From Henriciella algicola (GTDB taxonomy: Bacteria > Pseudomonadota > Alphaproteobacteria > Caulobacterales > Hyphomonadaceae): 64,000 nt of DNA. How positions within the stretch are numbered: the stretch's first letter is position 1; the number at the start of each line of letters is the position of its first letter. The DNA lies in NCBI RefSeq assembly GCF_003576245.1, contig NZ_QWGA01000003.1:744001-808000 (forward strand), in the 5' to 3' direction. Of the stretch, positions 28,405-38,527 are shown piece by piece. A model generated the notes under the pieces. The model had not been told where the DNA came from and searched no databases. It saw only the letters and a program-made list of their open reading frames with translations. A program made the translations under genes and the position numbers.

Positions 28405-28429
28405 GGCCTGCAGCAAATTTTTGCAGGCC
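28405..28429. other. Hairpin after the crotonase gene
   Basis: Perfect 8-bp stem GGCCTGCA / TGCAGGCC around GCAAATTTT. It begins 36 nt after the stop; no T run follows. Confidence 0.45.
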
Positions 28430-28473
28430 TCGTCGCGCCCCCTCGCAAGCCCCTGAAAACACACCGGAATACC

Positions 28474-28501
28474 GGGCGCCGAAACGGCGCCCTCATTTCC
28501 C
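28474..28501 (+). terminator. Probable terminator before gyrB
   Basis: Perfect 7-bp stem GGGCGCC / GGCGCCC with loop GAAAC, followed by a pyrimidine-rich stretch (TCATTTCCC). It separates the crotonase gene from gyrB. Confidence 0.55.
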
Positions 28502-28540
28502 TTTCTGACACAAATCCTCTATAATTTCAGGCAATTGTGA

Positions 28541-30988
<2,448 letters not shown>

Positions 30989-30991
30989 GCA

Positions 30992-31906
30992 ATGTCCACT
31001 TCGCTGGTCAAAGACATTCAAAAGGATGCAATTAAGGCGGACTCTGACCTCGTCGCACTTCTGCGTAAATGCAAGGTGGTAGCCGCCAATCTAGGCTCAA
31101 ATGAAGCCTTGAAGTGGATTAACAATGAACTGAATGGCTATACGTCCGTTCCAGAGGAAGAAATCCCGGAATACCGCGAGACGCAGGGAAAGTGGCAATT
31201 TTGGAACCCATATAACGGTTGGTGCCCGATAATCTTTCCAGAAGAATTGGCGAAAGTTGCGTGCGAAGCGCGTTTACCCGAGTCAATTTCAACTATCTGG
31301 GCCTTAAGCAAAAAGGACCTTACTTCTGCGCTTACGCTCAGTTGCGGGCCGTCGAAGGAAGAAGCGATTCGACGCTTGCTTCGCGCATCAGGTGACTTTT
31401 TTGAAACAGAGCTCCGGTTCGTAATTCCCACCAACTTGCCGACCAAGATTGTTGAAGCCGTCAAGAACTTGGTTCTTGATTGGTCCTTGGAGCTTTCCAC
31501 CGAGGGAGTCATAGATGAAGACAGCGACTTCACCGAGGACAAGGTCGAAAAGGGCACAAGCATCAGCAATCAATACTTCATTCAAAATGTGGGGATGCTC
31601 GGGAACGTCGATGGTAGCTCCAATGTGGCAAACACCGTTACTGTTACGCAGAAAATAAACCTGAAGAACGTTTCGAACACCCTTGATCAGATTGAATCCG
31701 CCAAAGCCAGTTTGCCGCCGGAACTGATAGCTTCAACCGAAAAGCTTTCAGAGCAAATTCGAGCCGAAATAAAAAAAACTGAACCCGATCAAAGTTTCAT
31801 TTTCGGAGCGCTTCAGTCGCTTAAAAACATCCTTGAAGGCGCGACAGGAAATTTGGCGGCTCAGGGCGCTTCAGCTTTAATTGCGTCATTGTTGCAGGCG
31901 ATATAA
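30992..31906 (+). CDS. AbiTii-domain protein (abortive infection-type phage defence candidate)
   Basis: A 304-residue soluble protein. Its first about 100 residues match the AbiTii pattern: SLVKDIQKDAIKADSDLVALLRK..., then LGSNEALKWINNELNGY, IPEYR and WNPYNGWCPI. AbiTii is one component of the lactococcal AbiT abortive-infection system; its mechanism is poorly known. Residues about 190-225 are Asn/Gly/Val/Ser-rich (NVGMLGNVDGSSN), and the last 75 form amphipathic helices with a small hydrophobic end. The gene is visibly AT-richer with different codon use than gyrB, suggesting transfer. It begins 3 nt after gyrB, behind GAGGTGG inside the gyrB end, so it is probably co-transcribed. No AbiTi-like partner was seen. 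Confidence 0.72.
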   Translation: MSTSLVKDIQKDAIKADSDLVALLRKCKVVAANLGSNEALKWINNELNGYTSVPEEEIPEYRETQGKWQFWNPYNGWCPIIFPEELAKVACEARLPESISTIWALSKKDLTSALTLSCGPSKEEAIRRLLRASGDFFETELRFVIPTNLPTKIVEAVKNLVLDWSLELSTEGVIDEDSDFTEDKVEKGTSISNQYFIQNVGMLGNVDGSSNVANTVTVTQKINLKNVSNTLDQIESAKASLPPELIASTEKLSEQIRAEIKKTEPDQSFIFGALQSLKNILEGATGNLAAQGASALIASLLQAI

Positions 31907-32150
31907 ATCCCATGTGTTAGGCGAGAGGCGGTTGGAAGATACTGTCGAACGCTAATGCTTGGGTGCACTAGGCTGAATGCAGTTCCTGCCATTCAGCCAT
32001 AGCCAGCCTCTGTCAGTCCGTTGCAGGCGGTCAAGGCTACCGGAGCCACGGCGGACCCGCTTGGCCTTGAGGGACTGAACAGATGGGACAGACGCCCCAC
32101 CTTTTATTCGAAACGCCGCCCCTCTCCCGATTGCGGGCTTGGAGGGGTCA

Positions 32151-32175
32151 GTAAAAGGTCCAGTGGACCTTTTAC
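32151..32175. repeat. 25-nt palindrome
   Basis: Arms GTAAAAGGTCCA / TGGACCTTTTAC are perfect 12-bp inverted copies around a single G. It could fold as a cruciform or RNA hairpin. No second copy was found in the window. Confidence 0.85.
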
Positions 32176-32263
32176 CCCGACAAGGTTCAGGGGTGAGGGC
32201 TCCGGCGCCGGAGACGTCCATCGACGTTGCGCCAAGAACTAGCCTTTCGGCCCTCATCCCCGG

Positions 32264-32289
32264 CCCTTCTCCCGAGGCCGGGAGAAGGG
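32264..32289. repeat. GC-rich hairpin upstream of DUF559 gene
   Basis: Perfect arms CCCTTCTCCCG / CGGGAGAAGGG with loop AGGC, ending about 50 nt before the DUF559 start. The composition is that of REP-like intergenic repeats. Confidence 0.75.
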
Positions 32290-32341
32290 GGCGATAGAGG
32301 AACCGCTTTCGAGTCCTCTCAACCGAGGCGATAGTCGCTTG

Positions 32342-32698
32342 ATGAGCGAATACCCATCGACCCGGTGCGCACGGTCGCTTCGTCGACGCGCGAACGCGCC
32401 TGAGCAGAAGGCGTGGGAGACGCTTCGCCAGCTGCGTGCGGAAGGCTATGCGGTCAGGCGTCAGGTCAGCATCGAAGGGCTGACCGTCGATTTCGCGATC
32501 CGGTCCCTGCGGCTGGTGATCGAAATAGACGGTGCGATCCATGACCTCGAAACTATCCGCCAGAACGATACCGAACGCGATGCCAGGCTTCGCTCGGCCG
32601 GTTGGCATGTGATGCGCGTCCCAGCAGAGACTGCGATGAGCGGCGACCATCTTATTGCGGTCGTAAGAGATGAAATCGCCAAACTTCAAAACAGGTGA
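32342..32698 (+). CDS. DUF559 family protein (VSR/restriction-endonuclease-like fold)
   Basis: A 118-residue DUF559 protein. The N-terminus RRRANAPEQKAWETLRQLR is characteristic, then VDFAIRSLRLVIEIDGAIHD supplies the PD-(D/E)xK-like core (Asp, Glu-Ile-Asp-Gly), and RDARLRSAGWHVMRVP is the usual ending. The family resembles very-short-patch repair endonucleases, but no function is established. ATG 32342 is used; a TTG immediately before is possible. It is surrounded by hairpin repeats and lies in the same accessory patch as the AbiTii gene. Confidence 0.88.
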   Translation: MSEYPSTRCARSLRRRANAPEQKAWETLRQLRAEGYAVRRQVSIEGLTVDFAIRSLRLVIEIDGAIHDLETIRQNDTERDARLRSAGWHVMRVPAETAMSGDHLIAVVRDEIAKLQNR

Positions 32699-32797
32699 CT
32701 TCCCCTCTGCCGGGAAGGATGAGCACTGCAGGCTCCGGCGCTGTAAGGGCTCGGTGCAACGAACGCCGAGCAGCCCTAGGCCATAACGCTCAGGCTC

Positions 32798-32873
32798 GTC
32801 CTTCGACTTCGCTCAGGATGAGCCTCCTGGGACGATAGCGAAGAGGCGCTCATCCTGAGCGAAGTCGAAGGAC
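32798..32873. repeat. 26-bp perfect inverted repeat (GTCCTTCGACTTCGC-type dispersed element)
   Basis: Arms 32798-32823 and 32848-32873 are perfect reverse complements (start GTCCTTCGACTTCGCTCAGG), with a 24-nt spacer. This motif, GTCCTTCGACTTCGCTCAGGATGA-like, is familiar as an intergenic repeat in many GC-rich genomes. A fragment (GAGCGAAGTCGAA) also occurs at 17459-17471 inside the ggt-side hairpin. Confidence 0.9.
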
Positions 32874-32903
32874 GCGCGCCGTCACGCGCCATTGCTCCAA
32901 TCA

Positions 32904-32945
32904 GGCGTCACCCTCGACGGGCGCCAGCCCGTCTGAGGGTCCATC
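32904..32945 (+). repeat. Dispersed hairpin repeat family B, copy 1
   Basis: GGCGTCACCCTCGAC, a short GC-rich hairpin core (GGGCGCCAGCCC), then GTCTGAGGGTCCATC. The flanks match copy 2 at 55515-55555 in inverted orientation while the loop core differs, so the flanks are the conserved part. It lies between the inverted repeat above and the DinB-like gene end. Confidence 0.75.
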
Positions 32946-32955
32946 GCCCCCCGGC

Positions 32956-33483
32956 CTATTTCGCGCCGCGCTTCAGAAAGAGCACGTATCCCATCTCCGA
33001 TGCGCTTTTCATGAGCTCTACATTCGCCCAAGCCACCACCTCTGCAAAAGGCCGCTCCTTGAAAGGCCAACGTGTCAGGCCCGAGCTCGTAAGCGCTTCG
33101 TCATCGAGCCCTTCGACCAAAGCCCGCCAGCGGCACGCAAGAGCGCGCACCTCCTCTCGGACGCCGTCGGCAGATCCAGGCCAGAGCACATTCTCTCGCG
33201 CCAGTTGGCCATCTCCAAAACTCTGGTCGAGTACCGTCTGCCACCAGAAAATGAGATGCCAGGTGATCCAGCCGAGACTGGCTGGCCCGATCTCATAGTC
33301 TTCGCGATCCGGCCAGTCGGCGTGCCAGCGACCCGACGCGTCATCACGCCAGACATGCAGGCCCGCTTCGCCTCCCGGACGCCAGAGGCAGTCCTCGGTG
33401 GTGAGGGCGTCAAGGTGAAGTTCGGCAAGCCGCCACGCCATGTCATATTGGCGCAGAAGCACCGCTTTGAGGTCACTGGACAT
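32956..33483 (-). CDS. DinB-like (DinB_2) family protein
   Basis: A 175-residue four-helix DinB-type protein. It has LLRQYDMAWRLAELHLDALT at the N-terminus, SLGWITWHLIFWWQTVLDQSFG in the middle and a C-terminal AWANVELMKSASEMGYVLFL helix; histidines in the first two segments fit the metal-binding pattern of the family. DinB-like enzymes are often thiol transferases or damage-induced proteins of unknown role. The start is either 33483 or 33495, four codons apart; neither has a clear ribosome site. It is an isolated gene next to the repeat-rich patch. Confidence 0.75.
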   Translation of the reverse strand: MSSDLKAVLLRQYDMAWRLAELHLDALTTEDCLWRPGGEAGLHVWRDDASGRWHADWPDREDYEIGPASLGWITWHLIFWWQTVLDQSFGDGQLARENVLWPGSADGVREEVRALACRWRALVEGLDDEALTSSGLTRWPFKERPFAEVVAWANVELMKSASEMGYVLFLKRGAK

Positions 33484-33674
33484 GGCCACCACCATAGCGG
33501 CTCAACGACCGGGTGGGACGAAAAACCTGCGAAAATCTTGAACCGCCAAAAAACACCGCCCATACACCGCCAGTGCACCGTCACTGCACCGTCCAGACGC
33601 TCACGTTTCCCCCACACCATCCGACCGGAAAATCGAGATTGACCCGCCGGGGCTTCCACGCGAGTTTCCGCCTC

Positions 33675-34085
33675 ATGCATCCCTTTCATCTTGCCTTTCC
33701 GGTCCACGACCTTTCCGCCGCGCGCAGCTTTTACGGGGAGCTTCTGGGCTGCCCGGAAGGCCGGTCGAGCCCGGAATGGGTCGATTTTGACTTCTATGGC
33801 CACCAGATCGTCGCCCATCTCGCCCCAGAGCTGTGCGGAACGGCGCAAACCAATGAGGTGGATGGAAAAGGGGTGCCAGTGCGCCATTTCGGGCTGGTTC
33901 TCGACATGGAGAGCTGGGAGGCACTTCGCCAACGCCTTGAAGGCAAAGTGGATTTCCTGATCGAGCCTTATATACGCTTCAAGGGCGAACCGGGCGAGCA
34001 GGCGACTATGTTTTTCACCGACCCGTCAGGTAATGCCATAGAAATCAAGGCATTCGCCGATATGTCCCGCCTCTTTGCCAAATAG
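33675..34085 (+). CDS. VOC superfamily (glyoxalase/extradiol-dioxygenase-like) protein
   Basis: A 136-residue VOC protein starting [29 protein letters not shown] and closing [17 protein letters not shown], the standard beta-alpha-beta-beta-beta modules. Metal-ligand candidates are His in HLAFPV, His in VRHFGLVL and Glu in NAIEIKAF. It resembles the COG3565-type predicted dioxygenases; the substrate is unknown. ATG 33675 gives the family N-terminus. The upstream 190 nt to the divergent DinB gene show no further gene. Confidence 0.87.
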   Translation: MHPFHLAFPVHDLSAARSFYGELLGCPEGRSSPEWVDFDFYGHQIVAHLAPELCGTAQTNEVDGKGVPVRHFGLVLDMESWEALRQRLEGKVDFLIEPYIRFKGEPGEQATMFFTDPSGNAIEIKAFADMSRLFAK

Positions 34086-34184
34086 AGCCAAGCTGAACGC
34101 GAGATAACAAGGTCGGCCCGGGAACTGCTCTATTCGCATGTCCGTTTAGATGTTGTGCAGAACGCATCGAAAGGACAAGAAGCC

Positions 34185-34571
34185 ATGAAAAAGCTCATTA
34201 AATTCGGCGCTTATGGCGCTGCCGCCGCTGCTTTTGCAGCCACTGCAACCCCAGCCTTTGCTGATCCGCAGCACTGCCCGCCAGGCCACGCTAAAAAGGG
34301 TTGGTGCACCCCAGGTGTTGATCGCGGCGACTACCGCGACCGCTGGGATGACCGCCGCGACGAGCAACGCGCCTACCGCGAAGGTTATGAAGAGGGCCGC
34401 CGCGACGCCATCCGGTATAATGGCCGCACCTATAGCGATTACCGCGTGATCCGTGACTATGACCGCTATGGCCTGCGCGCCCCGCGCGACGGCTATTACT
34501 ATGCCGAAGTCGATGGCGACATCGTCATGGTCCAGCTGGCGACTCAGCTTGTGACGCAGCTGCTCAACTAG
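34185..34571 (+). CDS. Small periplasmic RcnB-like protein
   Basis: A 128-residue exported protein with a Sec signal peptide (cut after AFA, about residue 26), a short Cys-containing segment (HCPPGHAKKGWC), a charged Arg/Asp-rich linker, and a C-terminal block YRVIRDYDRYGLRAPRDGYYY followed by VDGDIVMVQLATQLV that matches the RcnB family. RcnB proteins are periplasmic; in E. coli RcnB modulates Ni/Co efflux. The role here is unproven. It is monocistronic with a good terminator. Confidence 0.8.
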   Translation: MKKLIKFGAYGAAAAAFAATATPAFADPQHCPPGHAKKGWCTPGVDRGDYRDRWDDRRDEQRAYREGYEEGRRDAIRYNGRTYSDYRVIRDYDRYGLRAPRDGYYYAEVDGDIVMVQLATQLVTQLLN

Positions 34572-34595
34572 TCAGCCGCTAGCCAGACAGAAGAG

Positions 34596-34626
34596 AGCCC
34601 CGGCCTTGAAAAGCCGGGGCTTTTTC
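34596..34626 (+). terminator. Terminator after RcnB-like gene
   Basis: Stem AGCCCCGGC / GCCGGGGCT with a short A-rich loop and T5. The next gene on the other strand ends at 34646. Confidence 0.9.
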
Positions 34627-34645
34627 ATGCCGTTCTGACGAGGGG

Positions 34646-35173
34646 CTAAGGCGCGCCTGCCTCCTGAACCCGCTCTTCGAGGCCTTCGCACTCGGCAGGC
34701 TCCAGCATGATGTCGAGCCCGTCCGGGACGGCGCCTTCGGCGGCGAGATACCAGATGGCGCTGCCCCGCTGGCTGTCGCCGTCAACATCTGTCTGTGTGT
34801 CGAACATCACGGCCGCTGTGTCATCGATCATGCCGCTGGTCAGGACTGTTGCGAAGGCCGCGTAATAGCCAGCCGCCTCCTGGTGGATGATGCCCCAATT
34901 GTCGCCGCTTACCGTGCCGTCATCATTGACCATGACTTCGAGGCCTTCGGTGACGTTCTCGTCGTCACGGAAATAGCAATAGGTGCCGGGTGTCAGTGGC
35001 TCAGCATCTGCCAACGGCGAAACGATCTCTGGCAGGGGTTGCTGCTCAATCGGGACTTCATCGCCCGTCATCGGGCCTGCCTCAACAGGCGTGGTCTCGG
35101 TCTCTTCGTCAGGCGCATCGCCTCCGCAGGCGGAAAGCGCAAGCGCGCCAGCTAGCAGAAAGTATCTCATCAT
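34646..35173 (-). CDS. Hypothetical lipoprotein
   Basis: About 175 residues, family not recognised. The signal peptide ends LSAC(GG), followed by an acidic/Thr-rich linker (DEETETTPVE). The mature domain has two cysteines (TYCYFRDDE and ECEGLEERV) that could form a disulfide, and beta-rich segments (VMVNDDGTVSGDNWG, AIWYLAAEG). GGGAGGT lies just before tandem ATG codons at 35173 and 35170; either may be used. It is probably a periplasm-facing outer-membrane lipoprotein. Confidence 0.75.
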   Translation of the reverse strand: MMRYFLLAGALALSACGGDAPDEETETTPVEAGPMTGDEVPIEQQPLPEIVSPLADAEPLTPGTYCYFRDDENVTEGLEVMVNDDGTVSGDNWGIIHQEAAGYYAAFATVLTSGMIDDTAAVMFDTQTDVDGDSQRGSAIWYLAAEGAVPDGLDIMLEPAECEGLEERVQEAGAP

Positions 35174-35344
35174 CCGGACCTCCCGCAGGCCTGATGCCTG
35201 CACCTAAGGGAAACGTCTCACCACAGGGTGACCAAGACAAGCCCTAAACCGGACGAGCAGGGGGCGGACATTCTTTCTGCCAAAGAACAGGGCCCCACCG
35301 TACCGGCAGGGCCCCGTCTTGAATAATCACGCATTAACAGCGTT

Positions 35345-35737
35345 CTAGCTGTTCATTTCCGTGCGGATCTTGGTGGCAAGCTCAGCATCGACCTGTGCCA
35401 GCTGTACGATCTGCGTGAAGCGCTGCGCGGTCAGGCCTTCAGCCTTGATGGCTGCGATCATGTCGGCTTGTGCTTCGGCCTCGATCTCCTGAGCGGCGGC
35501 CTGATCTTCTGCGGCCTGCAGCTTCGGCGTTGCTTCTTCGGCAATCTCTGTCAGCGCACCATTTGCGGCGACAAACTGCTCGATCTCTGCATCGCTGACC
35601 GGGTCGATCTCAGGCTGCTGCATCTGCGGCTGGGCCGCTTGCGGCATGCTTTGCTGTGCGACGGCTGCGCCGCCCGCAAGGGTCATGGCTGCTGCGAGCG
35701 CGGCGCCAGCACCGAAACGAAATCTGTTGAGAGACAT
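35345..35737 (-). CDS. DUF4168-like exported protein
   Basis: A 130-residue Sec-exported protein (signal cut near AVAQQ). The mature part begins with a Gln/Met/Pro-rich stretch (QSMPQAAQPQMQQPE), then SDAEIEQFVAANGALTEI and GLTAQRFTQIVQLAQVDAELATKI, which match the helical DUF4168 family of periplasmic proteins of unknown function. ATG 35737 has a strong AGGAG ribosome site. It is monocistronic. Confidence 0.8.
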   Translation of the reverse strand: MSLNRFRFGAGAALAAAMTLAGGAAVAQQSMPQAAQPQMQQPEIDPVSDAEIEQFVAANGALTEIAEEATPKLQAAEDQAAAQEIEAEAQADMIAAIKAEGLTAQRFTQIVQLAQVDAELATKIRTEMNS

Positions 35738-36162
35738 GGAGGTCTCCTTTCCTTGTTTGCGCGGAGGAGCCAATCAGATCGAAAGCGACGGTTCAACCCG
35801 TAGGACGCGGATGTGAGCGCTTTGTAATTTAATGGTTTTTCATGAAGGCACTGTCATTTATGACACGCCGACCGCGCGACAGCTGGCGAACGCGCATTGC
35901 CCCTGTTCAAACCCCAGCCGGCGCATTATCTCATGGGATAGCACAAGGGCTGCGGCGTTCGAGGAAGCCAGCTGTCCGCCGACCTTACGTTCCGTCAAGG
36001 GAGCTGGCGCTGGGACTGGCCGTGGCCTATCCTAACCGGCACCCACCTAGTTACTAGGTCGACGGGACACGAGCGCTAAGACGGCGCATGTGGTCCTTGT
36101 GCATTCCTTTTCGCGCGCATCCAGCTTGACAATCAGGCCGCTCCAGCCTGACAGGGCAGGCC
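35738..36162. other. Gene-free region before the DMT transporter
   Basis: About 425 nt. A 71-codon frame (35842-36057) has no ribosome site and no recognisable similarity. A small palindrome ACCTAG-TTA-CTAGGT lies at 36045-36059. Otherwise nothing supported; promoters for the flanking divergent genes are expected here. Confidence 0.5.
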
Positions 36163-37023
36163 ATGTCAGCGACCACGCTTCCCCTACTGCTCTGCCTCTT
36201 GTCCGCTGTGACAGTCGCGCTTGCCAATTTTGCGGTAAAACGCGGCGGAGACGTGCTCAGCGCGCGTATGGTGCTGTCGATCACCTCGGCACTCTGCGTT
36301 CTGCCTTTTGCCTTCTTCGTGCCGTTTCCAGAAGCCGCGCTCTGGCCGGCGATCGCGATGGCGATCGGCGCGCACTGGGTCTACCAGTTCTTCATGATCC
36401 GCGCCCTTCACCGGGGCGACCTGTCGCTCGTCTTTCCGGTCATGCGCGGGCTTGCGCCGCTGGCCACCGCGATCATTGCGGTCTTTGCGCTCCAGGAAAT
36501 GCCGACACTGCTGGGCTGGGCGGGTCTGGCGCTTGCGACACTGGCGCTGATCGTGTTCGCCCTGCCTGCCGGAAAATCTCTGGATCAGGCCTCACTCGAC
36601 CGGGTCGCGCTGATGTGGGCAGGCCTGACCGCGCTCGGCATCGGGCTCTATTCTGTGACGGACGCTTACGGTGTGCGGCTCGCAGAGAACCGGTTCACCT
36701 TCATCGTCTGGCTCTTCATGCTCGACTGGCTCGGCACCACAGCCGTGACCGTCTGGACGCGGCGCGGCGAGCTTTTCAAGCGCCTGCGCCCACAGCTGAT
36801 TGGCGGCGCTGTCGGCGGGGTCTCATCGGTCATCTCCTATGGCGCAGCGCTGCTCGCCTTTTCGATGACGGACGCGGCCACCGTGACCGCGATGCGCGAA
36901 ACCTCTGTCGTGTTCGGGGCGATCCTGGGGGCGGTCTTCCTGAAGGAAGGGTTTGGGCCGCGCCGAATCGTGGCGGCCTGCGTCCTCGCAGCGGGCCTCC
37001 TCCTGCTTGAGACCAGCCTTTAA
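36163..37023 (+). CDS. EamA/DMT-family transporter
   Basis: A 286-residue inner-membrane protein with about ten predicted helices in two EamA repeats. The helical start (LPLLLCLLSAVTVALANFAVKR), the RALHRGDLSLVFPVMRGLAPL segment of the first repeat and the ATVTAMRETSVVFGAILGAVFLKE block of the second are typical drug/metabolite exporters. The substrate is unknown. It is followed 35 nt later by a flippase gene on the same strand, perhaps co-transcribed. Confidence 0.9.
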   Translation: MSATTLPLLLCLLSAVTVALANFAVKRGGDVLSARMVLSITSALCVLPFAFFVPFPEAALWPAIAMAIGAHWVYQFFMIRALHRGDLSLVFPVMRGLAPLATAIIAVFALQEMPTLLGWAGLALATLALIVFALPAGKSLDQASLDRVALMWAGLTALGIGLYSVTDAYGVRLAENRFTFIVWLFMLDWLGTTAVTVWTRRGELFKRLRPQLIGGAVGGVSSVISYGAALLAFSMTDAATVTAMRETSVVFGAILGAVFLKEGFGPRRIVAACVLAAGLLLLETSL

Positions 37024-37058
37024 TCCTCCTTTCGGATATAGCTGCTAGGGGCAGCCTC

Positions 37059-38519
37059 ATGAAACTCGCCCGCCATCTTGCAGGCTACCTGCCGGCCAAC
37101 CTCGCCAGCGCACTCGCCTCTTTCGGGGCGGTCTATGTCTTCACGCGCCTGCTGGGGCCGGAGGAATATGGCCGCTATGCGCTGATGCTGTCTGTGATGG
37201 CGCTGATCCACACGCTGACGCTGGCACCGGGTGAAGCGGCTGCCTATCGCTACACCGCCAAGGCGCGCGCTGAAAGTGAACGGGCACTGGCCGAGCATTT
37301 TGCCACGGTCAGGGCGTTGCTGCTGCGTTCACTCCTGCTTGCGGCGCTCGCCATGGTGGCACTTGCGGCGGCCGTTTCGCACATGCCGCGCTACCTGCAG
37401 ATATTGCCGTGGATCGCGCTCTCCATGCCGATCGGAACACTGGTTCAGGCCACGCTGGAGGCCCATCGCGCGAGCCAGCAGGTTCAGCGATACGTCGCCG
37501 TATATTCGTTCAAGCTGCTTGGCGGATTTGCGATCGGGGCCGTGATCGCCTGGCTGACGGATGCTGGAGCCGCAGCCCCATTCATGGGTCTGGTGGTGGC
37601 CGGTCTCATCGTCGGTATTCCTCAACTCTTCTGGCTACAGAAGCAGGCGAAGGGCGCTTCTCCGCGCGCCGACAAGATTCGCGCCTATTACGCTTATGGA
37701 TTGCCGATTGCGGCAGCCCTGTCGCTCGACCTGTTACTGTCCGTTGCAGACCGCTTTCTCATCTCACTCTTCATCGGGGAGGCCGCTGTCGGGGCGTATG
37801 CGGCGGGCTATGGCGTCGCGGACAAGACCATCCTGCTGCTCTGTGCCTGGGCGGCCATGGCAGGTCAGCCATTGGTCCTCGCTGCCTTTGAAGAAGAAGG
37901 CCCTGAGGCCGCGCGTCGTGAGGCAAGCGGTCTGGTCTCCACCATGATGCTCATCGGACTGCCTGCCGCCATGGGTCTGGCGCTTGTCGCAGAGCCACTC
38001 TCCGAAGCGCTGATCGGCGAGGACCTTCGGGAACAGGCGGCGCGGATCATTCCGTGGATCGCCTTTGCCGGCCTGATGAACGGCCTCCTGATGCATTATT
38101 ACGTCGAAGCGTTTCAGCTCGCGCAGAAGACGGGCGAGCAGGCGCTGCTCATGTTGATCCCGGCTGGCGTGAACATCGTCGCCAATCTGATCCTGATCCC
38201 GCAATTCGGCATTATCGGCGCCGTTGCGGCCACGATTGCGAGCTATGTGATTGGCATTCTGGTGATTGCCGGGCGCGGCAGGCGTTACATCGCTTTCCCG
38301 TTCCCGGTTCTGCCAGTCCTCAAAATCCTTGTCGCCTCTCTCGCCATGTGGCCCGCCATCGCGATTATTCCCGAGTTTGGCGGGTGGCCGGAGCTCATTG
38401 CGAAAGCCATTGCGGGCGCCATCGTCTATGCGGCAGCAGCGCTTGCGATTGATGCTGGAGGTGCCCGGTCATTCGTGCAAGACAGGCTCAACGCATCCAC
38501 CGAGCCCCCAGCTACGTAA
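37059..38519 (+). CDS. Lipopolysaccharide/O-antigen-type flippase (Wzx/MOP superfamily)
   Basis: A 486-residue protein with about twelve to fourteen predicted membrane helices. The N-terminal YLPANLASALASFGAVYVFTRLLGPEEYGRYAL is the hallmark of polysaccharide-biosynthesis (Wzx-like) flippases, and VSVADRFLISLFIGEAAVGAYAAGY-like and NLILIPQFGIIGAVAATIASY segments support it. It probably moves a lipid-linked glycan across the inner membrane. No glycosyltransferases are nearby. Confidence 0.88.
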   Translation: MKLARHLAGYLPANLASALASFGAVYVFTRLLGPEEYGRYALMLSVMALIHTLTLAPGEAAAYRYTAKARAESERALAEHFATVRALLLRSLLLAALAMVALAAAVSHMPRYLQILPWIALSMPIGTLVQATLEAHRASQQVQRYVAVYSFKLLGGFAIGAVIAWLTDAGAAAPFMGLVVAGLIVGIPQLFWLQKQAKGASPRADKIRAYYAYGLPIAAALSLDLLLSVADRFLISLFIGEAAVGAYAAGYGVADKTILLLCAWAAMAGQPLVLAAFEEEGPEAARREASGLVSTMMLIGLPAAMGLALVAEPLSEALIGEDLREQAARIIPWIAFAGLMNGLLMHYYVEAFQLAQKTGEQALLMLIPAGVNIVANLILIPQFGIIGAVAATIASYVIGILVIAGRGRRYIAFPFPVLPVLKILVASLAMWPAIAIIPEFGGWPELIAKAIAGAIVYAAAALAIDAGGARSFVQDRLNASTEPPAT

Positions 38520-38527
38520 CAGGCTTC

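Larger units (their letters stand above)
31907..32341. other. Gene-free, hairpin-rich spacer after the AbiTii gene
   Basis: About 435 nt with no supported gene. It contains a 25-nt near-perfect palindrome (32151-32175) and an 11-bp-stem hairpin (32264-32289) in pyrimidine/purine-biased tracts of the kind seen in dispersed intergenic repeats. A 245-codon minus-strand frame crosses it but is the shadow of the DUF559 gene. Confidence 0.7.

Noticed and set aside
31952-32689. 245-codon minus-strand frame over the spacer and DUF559 gene
   Set aside because: It runs through two hairpins and antisense to a clear DUF559 gene; no ribosome site or family similarity.
32151-32873. CRISPR array
   Set aside because: The repeats are inverted and single, not evenly spaced direct repeats with unique spacers.
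35842-36057. 71-codon plus-strand frame in the gap before the DMT transporter
   Set aside because: No ribosome site, Arg/Pro-rich, no recognisable similarity.
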